Assembly: GCA_902616645.1 (NCBI GenBank)
Contig: CACMTO010000005.1
Span: forward strand, 1-64,000
Source: an uncultured Pelagibacteraceae bacterium
GTDB lineage: Bacteria; Pseudomonadota; Alphaproteobacteria; Pelagibacterales; Pelagibacteraceae
DNA length: 64,000 nucleotides
Direction: 5' to 3'
Shown: positions 53,323 through 63,037 of the stretch, piece by piece
Numbering within the stretch: the stretch's first letter is position 1
Layout: each line of letters starts with the position of its first letter
The notes under the pieces: generated by a model
Database searches by the model: none
Told to the model about the DNA's origin: nothing
Seen by the model: the letters and a program-made list of their open reading frames with translations, nothing else
Program-made: the position numbers and the translations under genes

Positions 53323-55098
53323 TTAGTTGATATTTTGCTTTTTTTTCAGCTCTTTAAGCTCATTAAATGTCTCTTCACTCAAATCTTTTGAAAACTTCGA
53401 TTCTAATTCTTGAATTCTAAATTCTAAATCATAACTATTTAAATCTCGGCTTATATCATCTAGTAATTCAATTATTTCATACTCATTATCTTGCTTGTTT
53501 TTAAGAATATGTTTGATTGGTGCAAACTTAGTTATCTTTTCAATTAATTGATTATCTATATCAAGCATTTCTATTGTTACATTTTCTCCAGATCTTAATT
53601 TTGAAACAATCTTATTTAAAATTTGAATATTAATTTTAGAGAATAATTTTATATTTTCGATTAGGTGAATATTTTCCTGCATTAAATTAAGGTTATGAAT
53701 AACCAAGTATATTAATGAAAACTCTTTTAATTCTACTGCACTTAAATTTTGGCTGTCACTGAAATGTTTCTTTGTTGTGTCCAATGATTTGATTTTTTTT
53801 ATAAAAGAATTTTTTTTATTCTGGCTAGTATATGGAGTTAAATCTGAAATTCTTTCTAAAAAATACTCCAAAACATATTTTTTTATAAAATTGTCTTTAA
53901 TTGTATTTGCAATATTTCTTAATTTTTTTTCAAAAATAGCCATTGAAGATGGATCATTGTTTGTTTGTTTCTTAAAATGATTGAAAATAAATTGATGTAT
54001 AGAAATCTTTGAATTTTTTGAAAAATCTATAAAATAATTTTTGCCATTTTTATTAACAAAACTATCTGGATCTTCCTTATCTGGCAAAAATAAAAAAGAA
54101 ATTTGTTTTTCAGGTTTTAATTCTTTAATAGAATTTTCTGCTGCTCTGACTGCTGCTTTATAACCACTATCATCTCCATCAAAACAAATAATAATGTCAC
54201 TAAAAAATTGATTTAAAATAAGTATTTGTCTATCAGTTAATGATGTACCTAAATTAGCAACAACATTTTCAATTCCATTTTTAGTAAGACCTACAACATC
54301 CATGTATCCCTCTACTAAATAAACATGATCTAATTTGTTTGATATTTTTCTAGCTAAATCCAAATTGTATAAATTTGAACCCTTTTTAAAAAAGGGTGTC
54401 TCTGGTGAATTTATATATTTAGCTAAGTAATCTAAGTTTTCAATAATTCTTCCTCCAAGTGCTATCGGTTGTCCTGAAATATTATTGATTGGAAAAATTA
54501 ATCTCCCCCTAAATCTTTCAACATAAACTTTCTTTTTTTCATCTAAATAAAATAAACCACTTTCAATCAACGATTTTTCATTAAATTCTTTTTTAAGTTT
54601 ATCGAAGAAATTAGATTTTTTTTCTATGTATCCAATTTTAAATTTTTTAACTTCAAGTTTGCTCAAAGATCTATTTTTTAAATAATCTCTCGCATTAGAA
54701 TGGTTATCGTTTTTTAATAGCTCATTATGATAAAAATCAACATACTTAGTATAAATAGCAATATATTCCTTCCATTTTTTTTCTCTTTCTTCATCTTGCT
54801 TAGAAAACATGTAGGGCTGCATCCCTGCCAATTGAGCTAAATGTTTTACCGCCTCACCAAATTTAAAGTTTTGAGTTTTCATAACAAAATCAAAAATATT
54901 TCCATGCTCTGATGTTGCAAAACAATGATAAAATTCCTTTTCATCGTTTACAGTAAAAGACGGTGTTTTTTCATTTTTAAAAGGCGACAAGCCAACATAC
55001 TCCTTACCCCTTTTTTTTAAAGAAACGTATTTTGCTACTACTGTTGAAACTTTTAATCTAGTTTTAATTTCATCAAGATACTCTTTAGGATATTTCAT
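53323..55098 (-). CDS. dnaG: DNA primase DnaG
   Basis: Primes DNA replication. The N-terminal zinc-binding region GLSPFKNEKTPSFTVNDEKEFYHCFAT keeps the fold but has lost most Zn ligands (only the one Cys in YHCF stays). The TOPRIM domain shows VYLVEGYMDVVGLTKNG and ICFDGDDSGYKAAVRAAE. The C-terminal helicase-binding part is divergent and Lys/Asn-rich. Length 591 fits. It is between yqeY (4-base overlap) and rpoD, the alphaproteobacterial form of the old sigma operon, where rpsU is replaced by yqeY. Confidence 0.96.
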   Translation of the reverse strand: MKYPKEYLDEIKTRLKVSTVVAKYVSLKKRGKEYVGLSPFKNEKTPSFTVNDEKEFYHCFATSEHGNIFDFVMKTQNFKFGEAVKHLAQLAGMQPYMFSKQDEEREKKWKEYIAIYTKYVDFYHNELLKNDNHSNARDYLKNRSLSKLEVKKFKIGYIEKKSNFFDKLKKEFNEKSLIESGLFYLDEKKKVYVERFRGRLIFPINNISGQPIALGGRIIENLDYLAKYINSPETPFFKKGSNLYNLDLARKISNKLDHVYLVEGYMDVVGLTKNGIENVVANLGTSLTDRQILILNQFFSDIIICFDGDDSGYKAAVRAAENSIKELKPEKQISFLFLPDKEDPDSFVNKNGKNYFIDFSKNSKISIHQFIFNHFKKQTNNDPSSMAIFEKKLRNIANTIKDNFIKKYVLEYFLERISDLTPYTSQNKKNSFIKKIKSLDTTKKHFSDSQNLSAVELKEFSLIYLVIHNLNLMQENIHLIENIKLFSKINIQILNKIVSKLRSGENVTIEMLDIDNQLIEKITKFAPIKHILKNKQDNEYEIIELLDDISRDLNSYDLEFRIQELESKFSKDLSEETFNELKELKKKQNIN

Positions 55099-55559
55099 TT
55101 ATTATTTAATAACTCTTTTATAACTGACCCAGCTTTTGCAAAATCAATTTCATCAGCATGAAGCTTTTTTAACTCACCCATAACTTTACCCATGTCTTTA
55201 ATTGAACTTGCTCCAATTTTAGATATCAAATCTGCACATATTTTTTTTGTTTCCTCGCTGCTTAATTGTTTGGGTAAAAATCCTGTTAAAATATTATATT
55301 CATTTTGTTCAATTTCTAGAAGATCTGTTCTATTGTTCTTTTTATAAATATCTATTGATTCGGCTCTTTGCTTTACCATTTTCTTCAAAAGCTTTTTTAT
55401 ATCCTCGTCGTCTGTCTCTTTTTTGTTTTGACCAGATCTGTTTAATATATCCAGGTCCTTAATTGAGGATAAAATTAACCTGTAAGTTGAGATTTTTGTT
55501 TTATCTTTAGCCTTTAGAGCGTTTTTATATTCGGTTTCGATTGTTTCTTTTAATGACAT
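55095..55559 (-). CDS. yqeY: GatB/YqeY domain protein
   Basis: A 154-residue all-alpha protein that resembles the tail domain of GatB, the tRNA amidotransferase subunit. Blocks: TEYKNALKAKDKTKISTYRLILSSIKDLDI, KMVKQRAESIDIYKKNNRTDLLEIEQNEYNILTGFLP and ASSIKDMGKVMGELKKLHADEIDFAKAGSVIKELL. YqeY-like proteins have no settled function; a role with tRNA or Glu/Gln charging is inference. First gene of the dnaG-rpoD operon, overlapping dnaG by 4 bases. Confidence 0.93.
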   Translation of the reverse strand: MSLKETIETEYKNALKAKDKTKISTYRLILSSIKDLDILNRSGQNKKETDDEDIKKLLKKMVKQRAESIDIYKKNNRTDLLEIEQNEYNILTGFLPKQLSSEETKKICADLISKIGASSIKDMGKVMGELKKLHADEIDFAKAGSVIKELLNNK

Positions 55560-55636
55560 GACAAATTTAATCTACTGCAAAGATAAAAATCTTCAAAAGA
55601 AAAATTGTTTTTTTACAATTTTATAATACATCTCTG

Positions 55637-55665
55637 TTGCGATAATAAATCAATTATTGTATTAA
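55637..55665 (+). promoter_or_regulatory. Possible carA promoter
   Basis: TTGCGA and TATTAA are 17 bases apart in the 127-base gap between yqeY and carA. A start near 55672 would give a leader of about 15 bases before the TTG codon. The AT-rich gap limits certainty. Confidence 0.35.
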
Positions 55666-55686
55666 CCTTTAACTTATGAGTTGTAA

Positions 55687-56880
55687 TTGATCAAAAAAGT
55701 AAAAAAAACTCACTCAAAAAATTCACAAAATAACACAGGTATTTTAGTTCTTGAAAATAGGAAGGTTTTTAGAGGTATTGGCATTGGCTACCAAGGAGAA
55801 GCAACAGGGGAAGTTTGCTTTAATACTTCTTTAACCGGATATCAAGAAATAATATCTGATCCATCTTATGCAGGTCAAATAATAAATTTTACTTTCCCAC
55901 ACATTGGAAATGTTGGAACCAACAAAGAAGATTTTGAGTCTGATAAAATTTGGACTAAAGGAGTAATCTTTAATTCGGAGATTACATCACCATCAAATTA
56001 TAGATCTTTTCAACATTTAAACTCTTGGCTAAAAAAAAATAAAATAGTAGGAATTACAGGTCTAGATACAAGAAGTTTAACTAGTTTTATAAGAGACAAA
56101 GGTGCTCCAAAGGGAACAATTGCTTACTCAAAAAAAGGCAAATTTAACATCAGTAAACTTACAAACTCAACAATTAAATGGAGTGGATTAAATAATTTGG
56201 ATCTTGCAGAAAAAGTGACTACTCCGAGAAATTATGTTTGGAAAGGACTTAAGACTTGGAAAAAAGAAATAGGTTTTAAAAAAAACACCAAAAGTTCTTT
56301 GCACGTAGTTGCTATAGACTATGGTATAAAAAAAAACATATTAAGATATTTTTCTGACTTTAATTGTAAAGTAACAGTAGTTTCTTGTAAAACCGATGCT
56401 GAAAAAATTCTTAAGTTAAAACCAGATGGTATTTTTTTATCTAACGGTCCAGGAGATCCAGCTGCGACTGGAAAATATGCTATAAAAGTAATAAAAAAAT
56501 TAATTAGTAAAGATTTACCGTTATTTGGTATTTGTCTTGGTCATCAGATTCTGGCTTTATCTTTAGGTGGTAAAACGAAAAAGATGAAACTTGGGCATAG
56601 AGGAGCTAATCATCCTGTTAAAAATTTAATAAATGACAATGTGGAAATAACCAGTCAAAATCATGGCTTTGAAGTTGTAAAAGAAAATTTACCTAAAACT
56701 GTTGAAATCACCCATAAATCTTTATTTGATCATAGTATCGAGGGTATAAAATTAAAAAATAAACCTGTATTCTCTGTTCAGTACCATCCAGAATCAAACC
56801 CTGGTCCACAAGACAGCGTTTATTTATTCCAAGAATTCATTAAAAACATGAAAAAAAATGCCAAAAAGAAAAGACTTTAA
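55687..56880 (+). CDS. carA: Carbamoyl-phosphate synthase small (glutaminase) subunit
   Basis: Hydrolyses glutamine and channels ammonia to CarB for arginine and pyrimidine synthesis. The N-terminal CPSase domain has [27 protein letters not shown]; the class I amidotransferase domain has the nucleophile in [15 protein letters not shown] (about residue 283), then [11 protein letters not shown] and the His/Glu pair in [17 protein letters not shown] codon is used as start: an in-frame TAA lies immediately before it, and there is no ATG or GTG in the first 25 codons. The end overlaps carB by 23 bases. Confidence 0.96.
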   Translation: MIKKVKKTHSKNSQNNTGILVLENRKVFRGIGIGYQGEATGEVCFNTSLTGYQEIISDPSYAGQIINFTFPHIGNVGTNKEDFESDKIWTKGVIFNSEITSPSNYRSFQHLNSWLKKNKIVGITGLDTRSLTSFIRDKGAPKGTIAYSKKGKFNISKLTNSTIKWSGLNNLDLAEKVTTPRNYVWKGLKTWKKEIGFKKNTKSSLHVVAIDYGIKKNILRYFSDFNCKVTVVSCKTDAEKILKLKPDGIFLSNGPGDPAATGKYAIKVIKKLISKDLPLFGICLGHQILALSLGGKTKKMKLGHRGANHPVKNLINDNVEITSQNHGFEVVKENLPKTVEITHKSLFDHSIEGIKLKNKPVFSVQYHPESNPGPQDSVYLFQEFIKNMKKNAKKKRL

Positions 56881-59800
56881 AAAAATTTTAGTTGTTGGTG
56901 CTGGGCCAATAATTATAGGCCAAGCCTGCGAATTTGATTATTCGGGAACACAAGCATGTAAAGCATTAAAAGACGAAGGTTACAAAGTTGTTTTGATAAA
57001 TTCAAATCCAGCAACAATTATGACTGATCCTGATGTTGCTGATAAAACTTATATTGAACCGATTACTTTAAAAGTTTTAGAAAAAATTTTAAAAAAAGAA
57101 AAACCTGACGCAATTCTTCCTACAATGGGAGGTCAAACAGCTCTTAATCTTGCAATGGAAGCAGAAAAAAAAGGAATTTTAAAGAAATACAAAATTGAAT
57201 TAATAGGAGCAAACTCTAAAGCAATCGCTAATGCAGAGGATAGAAAGAAATTTAGAAAAAACATGATTGATATTGGTTTAGATCTACCTAAATCAGAAAT
57301 TGTTAACAACATTAATCAAGCATCAAAAGTTTTAAGAAAAATTGGTTTGCCCGCTATTATTAGACCAGCATTTACGCTTGGAGGTCTTGGAGGAGGAATA
57401 GCTAAAAATAAAAAAGATTACTTAAAAATTATTAGAAATGGTTTACATGAATCGCCAGTCAGCCAAGTGTTAGTTGAAGAGTGTCTCGAAGGATGGAAAG
57501 AATTTGAAATGGAAGTTGTGAGAGATAAAAAAGACAATTGTATAATAATATGTTCAATTGAAAATGTTGATCCAATGGGAGTACATACCGGAGACTCTGT
57601 TACAGTCGCCCCTGCACTTACATTAACAGATAAGGAATATCAAGTTATGAGAAATGCTTCTATTGCATGTTTAAGAAAAATTGGTGTTGAGACTGGTGGT
57701 TCAAATGTTCAGTTCGCTATTAATCCCAAAAACGGTCGAATGGTAATAATTGAAATGAATCCTCGTGTATCAAGGTCATCAGCACTAGCATCAAAAGCAA
57801 CAGGTTTTCCAATTGCTAAAGTTGCCGCAAAACTGGCGATTGGTTACACGTTAGATGAATTAAAAAATGAAATTACTAAAGTTACTCCAGCATCATTTGA
57901 ACCAAGTATTGATTATGTGGTAACAAAAATTCCAAGATTTACTTTTGAAAAATTTTCAACTTCTCCTGCTACTTTAGGTACATCAATGAAATCAGTTGGA
58001 GAGGCAATGGCGATCGGTAGAAATTTTAAAGAGTCACTTCAAAAAGCTCTAGTTTCACTTGAAACTGGTTTCTCAGGATTAGATAGAATATTTGATTTAA
58101 ATAAAAAACAAATTGAGAAAAAACTTAAAGAAAATATTCCAAATAAATTACTTCTGGTCGCCGAAGCTATTAGAAAAAAAATTAGTTTAAAAAAAATATT
58201 TAAATTATCTAAAATTGACCCATGGTTTTTAGAACAAATAAATGAGTTAGTTGTTAGTGAAATAAGAATTAAAAACAAAGGATTGCCAAAAAATTTTAAT
58301 GAGTTGAATAGAATAAAATCTATTGGTTTTTCTGATAAGAAATTAGCAGAATTAACTAATACCTCTGAAAATGTAGTTAGACGAAAAAGAACTGCTCTCA
58401 ATATTTTGCCAGTATTTAAAAAGGTTGATACTTGTGCTGCTGAGTTTAAATCTTTTACACCTTATATGTACTCAACTTATCAAAGAAACTTCTCAGTAAA
58501 TTCTGAGTGTGAGTCTGATCCAACCATAAGAAAAAAGATTATAATACTAGGTGGAGGACCAAATAGAATAGGACAGGGTATCGAATTTGATTATTGCTGT
58601 TGTCAGGCAAGTTTTTCCTTAAAAAATCAAGGCTTTGAAACCATTATGGTTAACTGTAATCCAGAAACAGTTTCAACTGATTACGATACAAGTGATAGAT
58701 TGTATTTTGAACCTTTAAAAGAAGAGTATGTTTTTAATATAATCAATAAAGAAAAAGAAAAAGGTAACTTAATTGGTATTATTGCACAATTTGGTGGTCA
58801 AACTCCAATTAAACTGGCCAAATTTTTACACGATAACAAACTCCCAATTTTAGGAACACAATATACTTCGATAGATTTAGCAGAGGATCGGAACCGATTT
58901 AGAAACCTGCTTAATAAATTAAAACTAAAGCAAGCAGAAAGCGGAATAGCAAAAACTTACAAACAAGCGATCCGGATAGCAGAAAAAATTGGTTTGCCGT
59001 TGATGGTAAGACCATCATATGTATTAGGTGGAAGAGCAATGGAAATTGTTCATGAAAAAAGTCAGCTTAAAAACTTTGTTCAAGAGGCGTTCAAAGCTGC
59101 AGAGGATAACCCAATTTTAATAGATAAGTTTATCGATCATGCAATGGAAGTTGATGTAGATGCAATATCAGATGGAAAACAAGTTCATGTTGCAGGTATA
59201 ATGCAACATATTGAGGAAGCGGGAATTCACTCAGGGGACTCTGCTTGCAGTTTACCTCCAATATCTATTAAACCATTTTTGATAAAGGAAATTGAAAATC
59301 AAACTAAAAAGTTAGCTTTAGCTTTGAAAGTTAAAGGTTTTATGAACATTCAATTTGCCATAAAGAAAGATGTAATTTATGTGATCGAAGTAAACCCTAG
59401 GGCTAGCAGAACAGTACCATTTGTTTCAAAAGCGAAAGGTTTGCCACTTGCTAAAATTGCATCGCGAGTAATGTCTGGAGAAAAATTATCTAAGTTTAAT
59501 CTAAAAGATAAATCAAAAGGAATGTACGCAGTTAAAGAGGCTGTATTTCCTTTTAATAAATTTCCTAATAGTGATTTATTATTGGGGCCAGAGATGAAAT
59601 CAACAGGAGAAGTGATGGGATTTGATAAAAATTTTGGAATGGCTTTCGCAAAAAGTCAGATTGCATCTGCAAATTCCTTACCAACAAAAGGACTCGCTTT
59701 TATTTCACTTAAAGACTCTCATAAAAAGGAAGGTATTAATCTTGCAAGGGAATTATTAAAATTAAAGTTTAGTCTTTGTGCTACTAAAGGGACTGCAGAA

Positions 59801-60088
59801 CACATAAAAAAACATGGAATGAAATGCAAAAAAATCAATAAAGTAAGTAGTGGATCACCTCATATAGTTGATGTTCTAAATTCAAAAAAAATAGCATTAG
59901 TAATAAATACTGGCGGCGGGAAAAGCGAACACAGAATAAATGATGCTATTGCTTTAAGAAGGGCAACACTAAAAAATAAAGTCCCATATTGCACCAATAT
60001 GTCAACAGCCTTAGCATGTATTGAGGGAATAAAATCTCTTAAGACAAAAAAACTTGAAGTTTGTTCTCTTCAAGATCTTAATTTTTAA
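56858..60088 (+). CDS. carB: Carbamoyl-phosphate synthase large subunit
   Basis: Makes carbamoyl phosphate from bicarbonate, ammonia and two ATP. The two ATP-grasp halves are visible: [22 protein letters not shown] then [19 protein letters not shown] and [17 protein letters not shown] in half one; [21 protein letters not shown] and [19 protein letters not shown] in half two. An oligomerisation region (about 400-550) and a C-terminal MGS-like allosteric domain (from [16 protein letters not shown]) close the protein. Length 1076 is standard. Overlap with carA by 23 bases couples the subunits. Confidence 0.98.
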   Translation: MPKRKDFKKILVVGAGPIIIGQACEFDYSGTQACKALKDEGYKVVLINSNPATIMTDPDVADKTYIEPITLKVLEKILKKEKPDAILPTMGGQTALNLAMEAEKKGILKKYKIELIGANSKAIANAEDRKKFRKNMIDIGLDLPKSEIVNNINQASKVLRKIGLPAIIRPAFTLGGLGGGIAKNKKDYLKIIRNGLHESPVSQVLVEECLEGWKEFEMEVVRDKKDNCIIICSIENVDPMGVHTGDSVTVAPALTLTDKEYQVMRNASIACLRKIGVETGGSNVQFAINPKNGRMVIIEMNPRVSRSSALASKATGFPIAKVAAKLAIGYTLDELKNEITKVTPASFEPSIDYVVTKIPRFTFEKFSTSPATLGTSMKSVGEAMAIGRNFKESLQKALVSLETGFSGLDRIFDLNKKQIEKKLKENIPNKLLLVAEAIRKKISLKKIFKLSKIDPWFLEQINELVVSEIRIKNKGLPKNFNELNRIKSIGFSDKKLAELTNTSENVVRRKRTALNILPVFKKVDTCAAEFKSFTPYMYSTYQRNFSVNSECESDPTIRKKIIILGGGPNRIGQGIEFDYCCCQASFSLKNQGFETIMVNCNPETVSTDYDTSDRLYFEPLKEEYVFNIINKEKEKGNLIGIIAQFGGQTPIKLAKFLHDNKLPILGTQYTSIDLAEDRNRFRNLLNKLKLKQAESGIAKTYKQAIRIAEKIGLPLMVRPSYVLGGRAMEIVHEKSQLKNFVQEAFKAAEDNPILIDKFIDHAMEVDVDAISDGKQVHVAGIMQHIEEAGIHSGDSACSLPPISIKPFLIKEIENQTKKLALALKVKGFMNIQFAIKKDVIYVIEVNPRASRTVPFVSKAKGLPLAKIASRVMSGEKLSKFNLKDKSKGMYAVKEAVFPFNKFPNSDLLLGPEMKSTGEVMGFDKNFGMAFAKSQIASANSLPTKGLAFISLKDSHKKEGINLARELLKLKFSLCATKGTAEHIKKHGMKCKKINKVSSGSPHIVDVLNSKKIALVINTGGGKSEHRINDAIALRRATLKNKVPYCTNMSTALACIEGIKSLKTKKLEVCSLQDLNF

Positions 60089-60212
60089 AAATTCAATTTT
60101 TAGTTGTTCCAAAAATTTCAATTAAAAGTTGAAGAAATAATACTGTTTAGGATAAATTTAAATTTATTTTAAAGAAATTGATTAGTAGGCTACTGGCAAT
60201 TAAATTTTTTTT

Positions 60213-60464
60213 ATGAGTATAAAATTTCAAGAAAATATAAAAAAATTTCCTGATGAAACTTTTTATGATGCTGAAATTATCAATTTTCCAAAAGATAAGA
60301 CTCCAGAAAATGGAAATTTATTTGAAACTAAAAAAAATTATATTTGGAAACTTTATGATAAAAATAATGTAAACGAAGATGATGATCAATTAAGAGCTGT
60401 TACTGGTATCTGTTTTATGTTTGCTATTTTGGTTATATTAGGTTTGTACTCTAATCTCTTTTAA
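60213..60464 (+). CDS. Small tail-anchored-like membrane protein, unknown function
   Basis: An 83-residue protein with a soluble, Lys/Glu/Asn-rich front of about 60 residues (KKFPDETFYDAEIINFPKD, KNYIWKLYDKNNVNEDDDQ) and one C-terminal membrane helix, GICFMFAILVILGLYSNLF. It would sit in the inner membrane with the N-terminus inside. No family recognised. It stands between carB and a convergent gene 3 bases away. Confidence 0.7.
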   Translation: MSIKFQENIKKFPDETFYDAEIINFPKDKTPENGNLFETKKNYIWKLYDKNNVNEDDDQLRAVTGICFMFAILVILGLYSNLF

Positions 60465-60467
60465 ACG

Positions 60468-61133
60468 CTATTGATCGACTTTCCAATCGGTATGAAAAGT
60501 AACGTAATTTACTTGAATACATCTTCTCTCTTTAATTATTTTTTTCTTTTCCATACCATGCCATGTATTAGGACCACTTGTAAAAAGATAGCCGTAATTA
60601 TGCTTATACGGCACCGTCTTAACTTTCTCCAACTTTTCATTATAAAAATCAGTACCCAAATCTTCGGACTCTTTTGAATTATTCACAAAAATTAAACCTG
60701 ACATTAATTTTTCTTTTATATCACAATGAGGTTTAAGCCAAAAACCTTCTCGATCACAAATAATTTCTACTCTAACATAAGAATTAGATAAATCTTTTTT
60801 TATCATTTTAGAAATTGCTTGATGAGTCTCTTTAGATTGTAATTCTCTAATAAACTTTACTAAATTTGGAAATTGAGACTCATTCTCTTTTGTTACAAAA
60901 CATCTAAATTTTATTGCCTTACCTCCTGATGCAATACCCTTCCTAAATTCTGCAGATCCACCATCTATAGCTCTAGTGCCATCGTATGACAAATTATGTT
61001 TGCTTACGTCCGGAATATCTGCATTTATAATTTCATTTATTGACTCTTCACTTAGAGCATCACTATACTCCCAATGGGCAAAAGGATAGTCATGTTTTTT
61101 CGAATTTTTTAAAATTGAATTAAGAAAAATCAT
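60468..61133 (-). CDS. Putative 2-oxoglutarate/Fe(II) oxygenase-like protein
   Basis: A 221-residue protein with a plausible double-stranded beta-helix iron site: HxD in FWLKPHCDIKEKL (about residue 140), a distal His in TSGPNTWHGMEKK and a downstream Arg in KERRCIQVNYV that could bind 2-oxoglutarate. The YVRVEIICDREG strand before the HxD fits the family. Substrate unknown. Its start overlaps the end of the ELM1-family gene by 14 bases, so the two are coupled. Confidence 0.68.
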   Translation of the reverse strand: MIFLNSILKNSKKHDYPFAHWEYSDALSEESINEIINADIPDVSKHNLSYDGTRAIDGGSAEFRKGIASGGKAIKFRCFVTKENESQFPNLVKFIRELQSKETHQAISKMIKKDLSNSYVRVEIICDREGFWLKPHCDIKEKLMSGLIFVNNSKESEDLGTDFYNEKLEKVKTVPYKHNYGYLFTSGPNTWHGMEKKKIIKERRCIQVNYVTFHTDWKVDQ

Positions 61134-62070
61134 AATCTTTAAATTTTTTTTTTATGTGATTTGATACTTTATCAGTTTCGTTAAGTTTTTCATAATTCCA
61201 TTTTTCAACTGAACCTTCTAAATTTCTAATAATGTTCAATGATCTAAATAAATTAAAAAACTTCTCAAATCTATAGTTTTTTTTAATTGGCGTCATTTGT
61301 GCAACATATATTGGTTTCCCTGTTATAGCGGCCTCAGAGATCATGGAGGTTGAGTCACACGTTACAACAATATAGTCAGCTAATTTAAGTGAGGAGAGAT
61401 AAGCCTTTTTATCAACATTATTTATAATTACTTGATTTTTATCAAAATAATTAGTTGCTTTATTAATAATTTTTTGAGGTGTTCTCATTGAGGGAATTAC
61501 TATTAATTGATAACCATTATCTATAAAATTTTTTTGTATTTTAGCGAATATTTCACCAATCGATTTATCATTATAGTTGTAATACTTGTTTGGCCCACCA
61601 ATAATTAATGAAATTATTTTTTCCTTATTAATTTTGTTTTTTAGATAATTCTCATTTTGATCGAGTTCATCTTGTTTCAAATAATGAATAGCTCCTATAC
61701 TAGTTATAACATTGTTTCCATTTAAACTATCGTGCTGAGGAACTACAACATAATCAAAATTATTCAAAGAAACCTTTGGATCTTGAATATGAATATTCAT
61801 TATTTTATCTTTGTACTTTTTTTTCAAATAAATTGATGGAATAACGCTTTTTCTTCCACAGGAAATAACGATATCAAAATTTTTTTTAATATCATTTTTA
61901 AAAGTAAAACTTTGAGATGGTGTAAATTTTGGAGGAATAAGCTTCCAAAAAGAATTTAGTTCAATTTTTTCGTGTATAAATTCTATATTTAGTGACTTAG
62001 CCAACCCTTCAACTTGACTAATCATACCGTGCATTCCCTCAGTCAATAATAAACCTTTTAATTTATTCAT
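61120..62070 (-). CDS. ELM1/DUF1022-family protein (mitochondrial fission ELM1-like)
   Basis: A 316-residue GT-B-like protein. Its blocks LLTEGMHGMISQVEGLAKSL, VISCGRKSVIPSIYLKKK, IHIQDPKVSLNNFDYVVVPQHDSLNG and the C-terminal YIVVTCDSTSMISEAAITGKPIYV match the ELM1/DUF1022 family: proteins common in alphaproteobacteria and related to plant ELM1, which takes part in mitochondrial fission. The fold is that of nucleotide-sugar glycosyltransferases, so an envelope or surface-sugar role is possible. It is divergent from trxB (22 bases) and coupled to the oxygenase-like gene. Confidence 0.8.
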   Translation of the reverse strand: MNKLKGLLLTEGMHGMISQVEGLAKSLNIEFIHEKIELNSFWKLIPPKFTPSQSFTFKNDIKKNFDIVISCGRKSVIPSIYLKKKYKDKIMNIHIQDPKVSLNNFDYVVVPQHDSLNGNNVITSIGAIHYLKQDELDQNENYLKNKINKEKIISLIIGGPNKYYNYNDKSIGEIFAKIQKNFIDNGYQLIVIPSMRTPQKIINKATNYFDKNQVIINNVDKKAYLSSLKLADYIVVTCDSTSMISEAAITGKPIYVAQMTPIKKNYRFEKFFNLFRSLNIIRNLEGSVEKWNYEKLNETDKVSNHIKKKFKDYDFS

Positions 62071-62091
62071 TAATCACTATATAGCTCTCAT

Positions 62092-63036
62092 ATGAATCAA
62101 AATCCAACTAAACACACAAAAGTGTTAATAATTGGGTCGGGTCCTGCTGGATATACGGCAGCAGTTTATGCTGCAAGAGCTATGTTAAAACCAATACTAG
62201 TTTACGGATCAGAACCTGGAGGACAATTAACGACAACAACTGATGTAGAGAACTATCCAGGCTTTGCTGATGTTATACAGGGCCCTTGGCTAATGGATCA
62301 AATGAAAGAGCAAGCAAAAGCTGTTGGGACAGAGATGATAGAAGATCATATTGGGTCTGTGGATCTGAAAAGTTCACCTTTTAAAGCTATTGGAGATAGT
62401 GGGCAAAAATATACTGCTGATAGTATAATTATATCTACTGGTGCGCAGGCAAGGTGGTTAAACTTAAAATCTGAACAAGAGTTTAGAGGATTTGGAGTAT
62501 CAGCTTGTGCTACTTGTGATGGTTTTTTCTTTAAGAACAAAGAAGTAGCTGTAATTGGTGGTGGTAATGCTGCAGTAGAGGAAGCAATGTTTCTTACAAA
62601 ATTTGCATCAAAAGTAAAATTAATTCATAGAAGAGACAGTTTACGAGCTGAAAAAATGCTCCAAAAAAAATTAATGGATAACAAAAAAATTGAAATTATA
62701 TGGGATACAATTGTTGAAGACGTGATAGGTGATAGAGAACCTAAAAATGTAAAAGGTCTTAAAGTAAAAAATTTGAAAACCAATAAAATATCTGAAATTA
62801 AATTAGATGGTGTTTTTATCGCTATTGGTCATGATCCTGCCACTTCATTATTTAAAAACCAATTGAAAATGGATAACGAGGGTTACTTAATCACAAAACC
62901 AGATTCTACTGAAACTAATATTCCAGGAGTTTACGCAGCAGGCGACGTAAAAGACAAAACTTTCAGACAAGCAGTAACAGCGGCAGGAATGGGTTGTATG
63001 GCTGCACTAGAAGCAGAAAAATTTTTATCACATTAA
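62092..63036 (+). CDS. trxB: Thioredoxin reductase
   Basis: Reduces thioredoxin with NADPH through FAD. The FAD motif VLIIGSGPAGYTAAVYAARA, the redox pair in SACATCDGFFF (CATC, about residue 139), the NADPH motif VAVIGGGNAAVEEAMFLTKFAS and the C-terminal FAD contact GVYAAGDVKDKTFRQAVTAAGMGCMAALEAEKF are all in place. Length 314 is standard. The GTG of the next gene follows one base after the stop. Confidence 0.97.
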   Translation: MNQNPTKHTKVLIIGSGPAGYTAAVYAARAMLKPILVYGSEPGGQLTTTTDVENYPGFADVIQGPWLMDQMKEQAKAVGTEMIEDHIGSVDLKSSPFKAIGDSGQKYTADSIIISTGAQARWLNLKSEQEFRGFGVSACATCDGFFFKNKEVAVIGGGNAAVEEAMFLTKFASKVKLIHRRDSLRAEKMLQKKLMDNKKIEIIWDTIVEDVIGDREPKNVKGLKVKNLKTNKISEIKLDGVFIAIGHDPATSLFKNQLKMDNEGYLITKPDSTETNIPGVYAAGDVKDKTFRQAVTAAGMGCMAALEAEKFLSH

Positions 63037-63037
63037 A

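Noticed and set aside
60178-60206. TTGATT-17-TAATTT-like promoter before the 83-residue gene
   Set aside because: In AT-rich DNA such a match is expected by chance; nothing else supports it.
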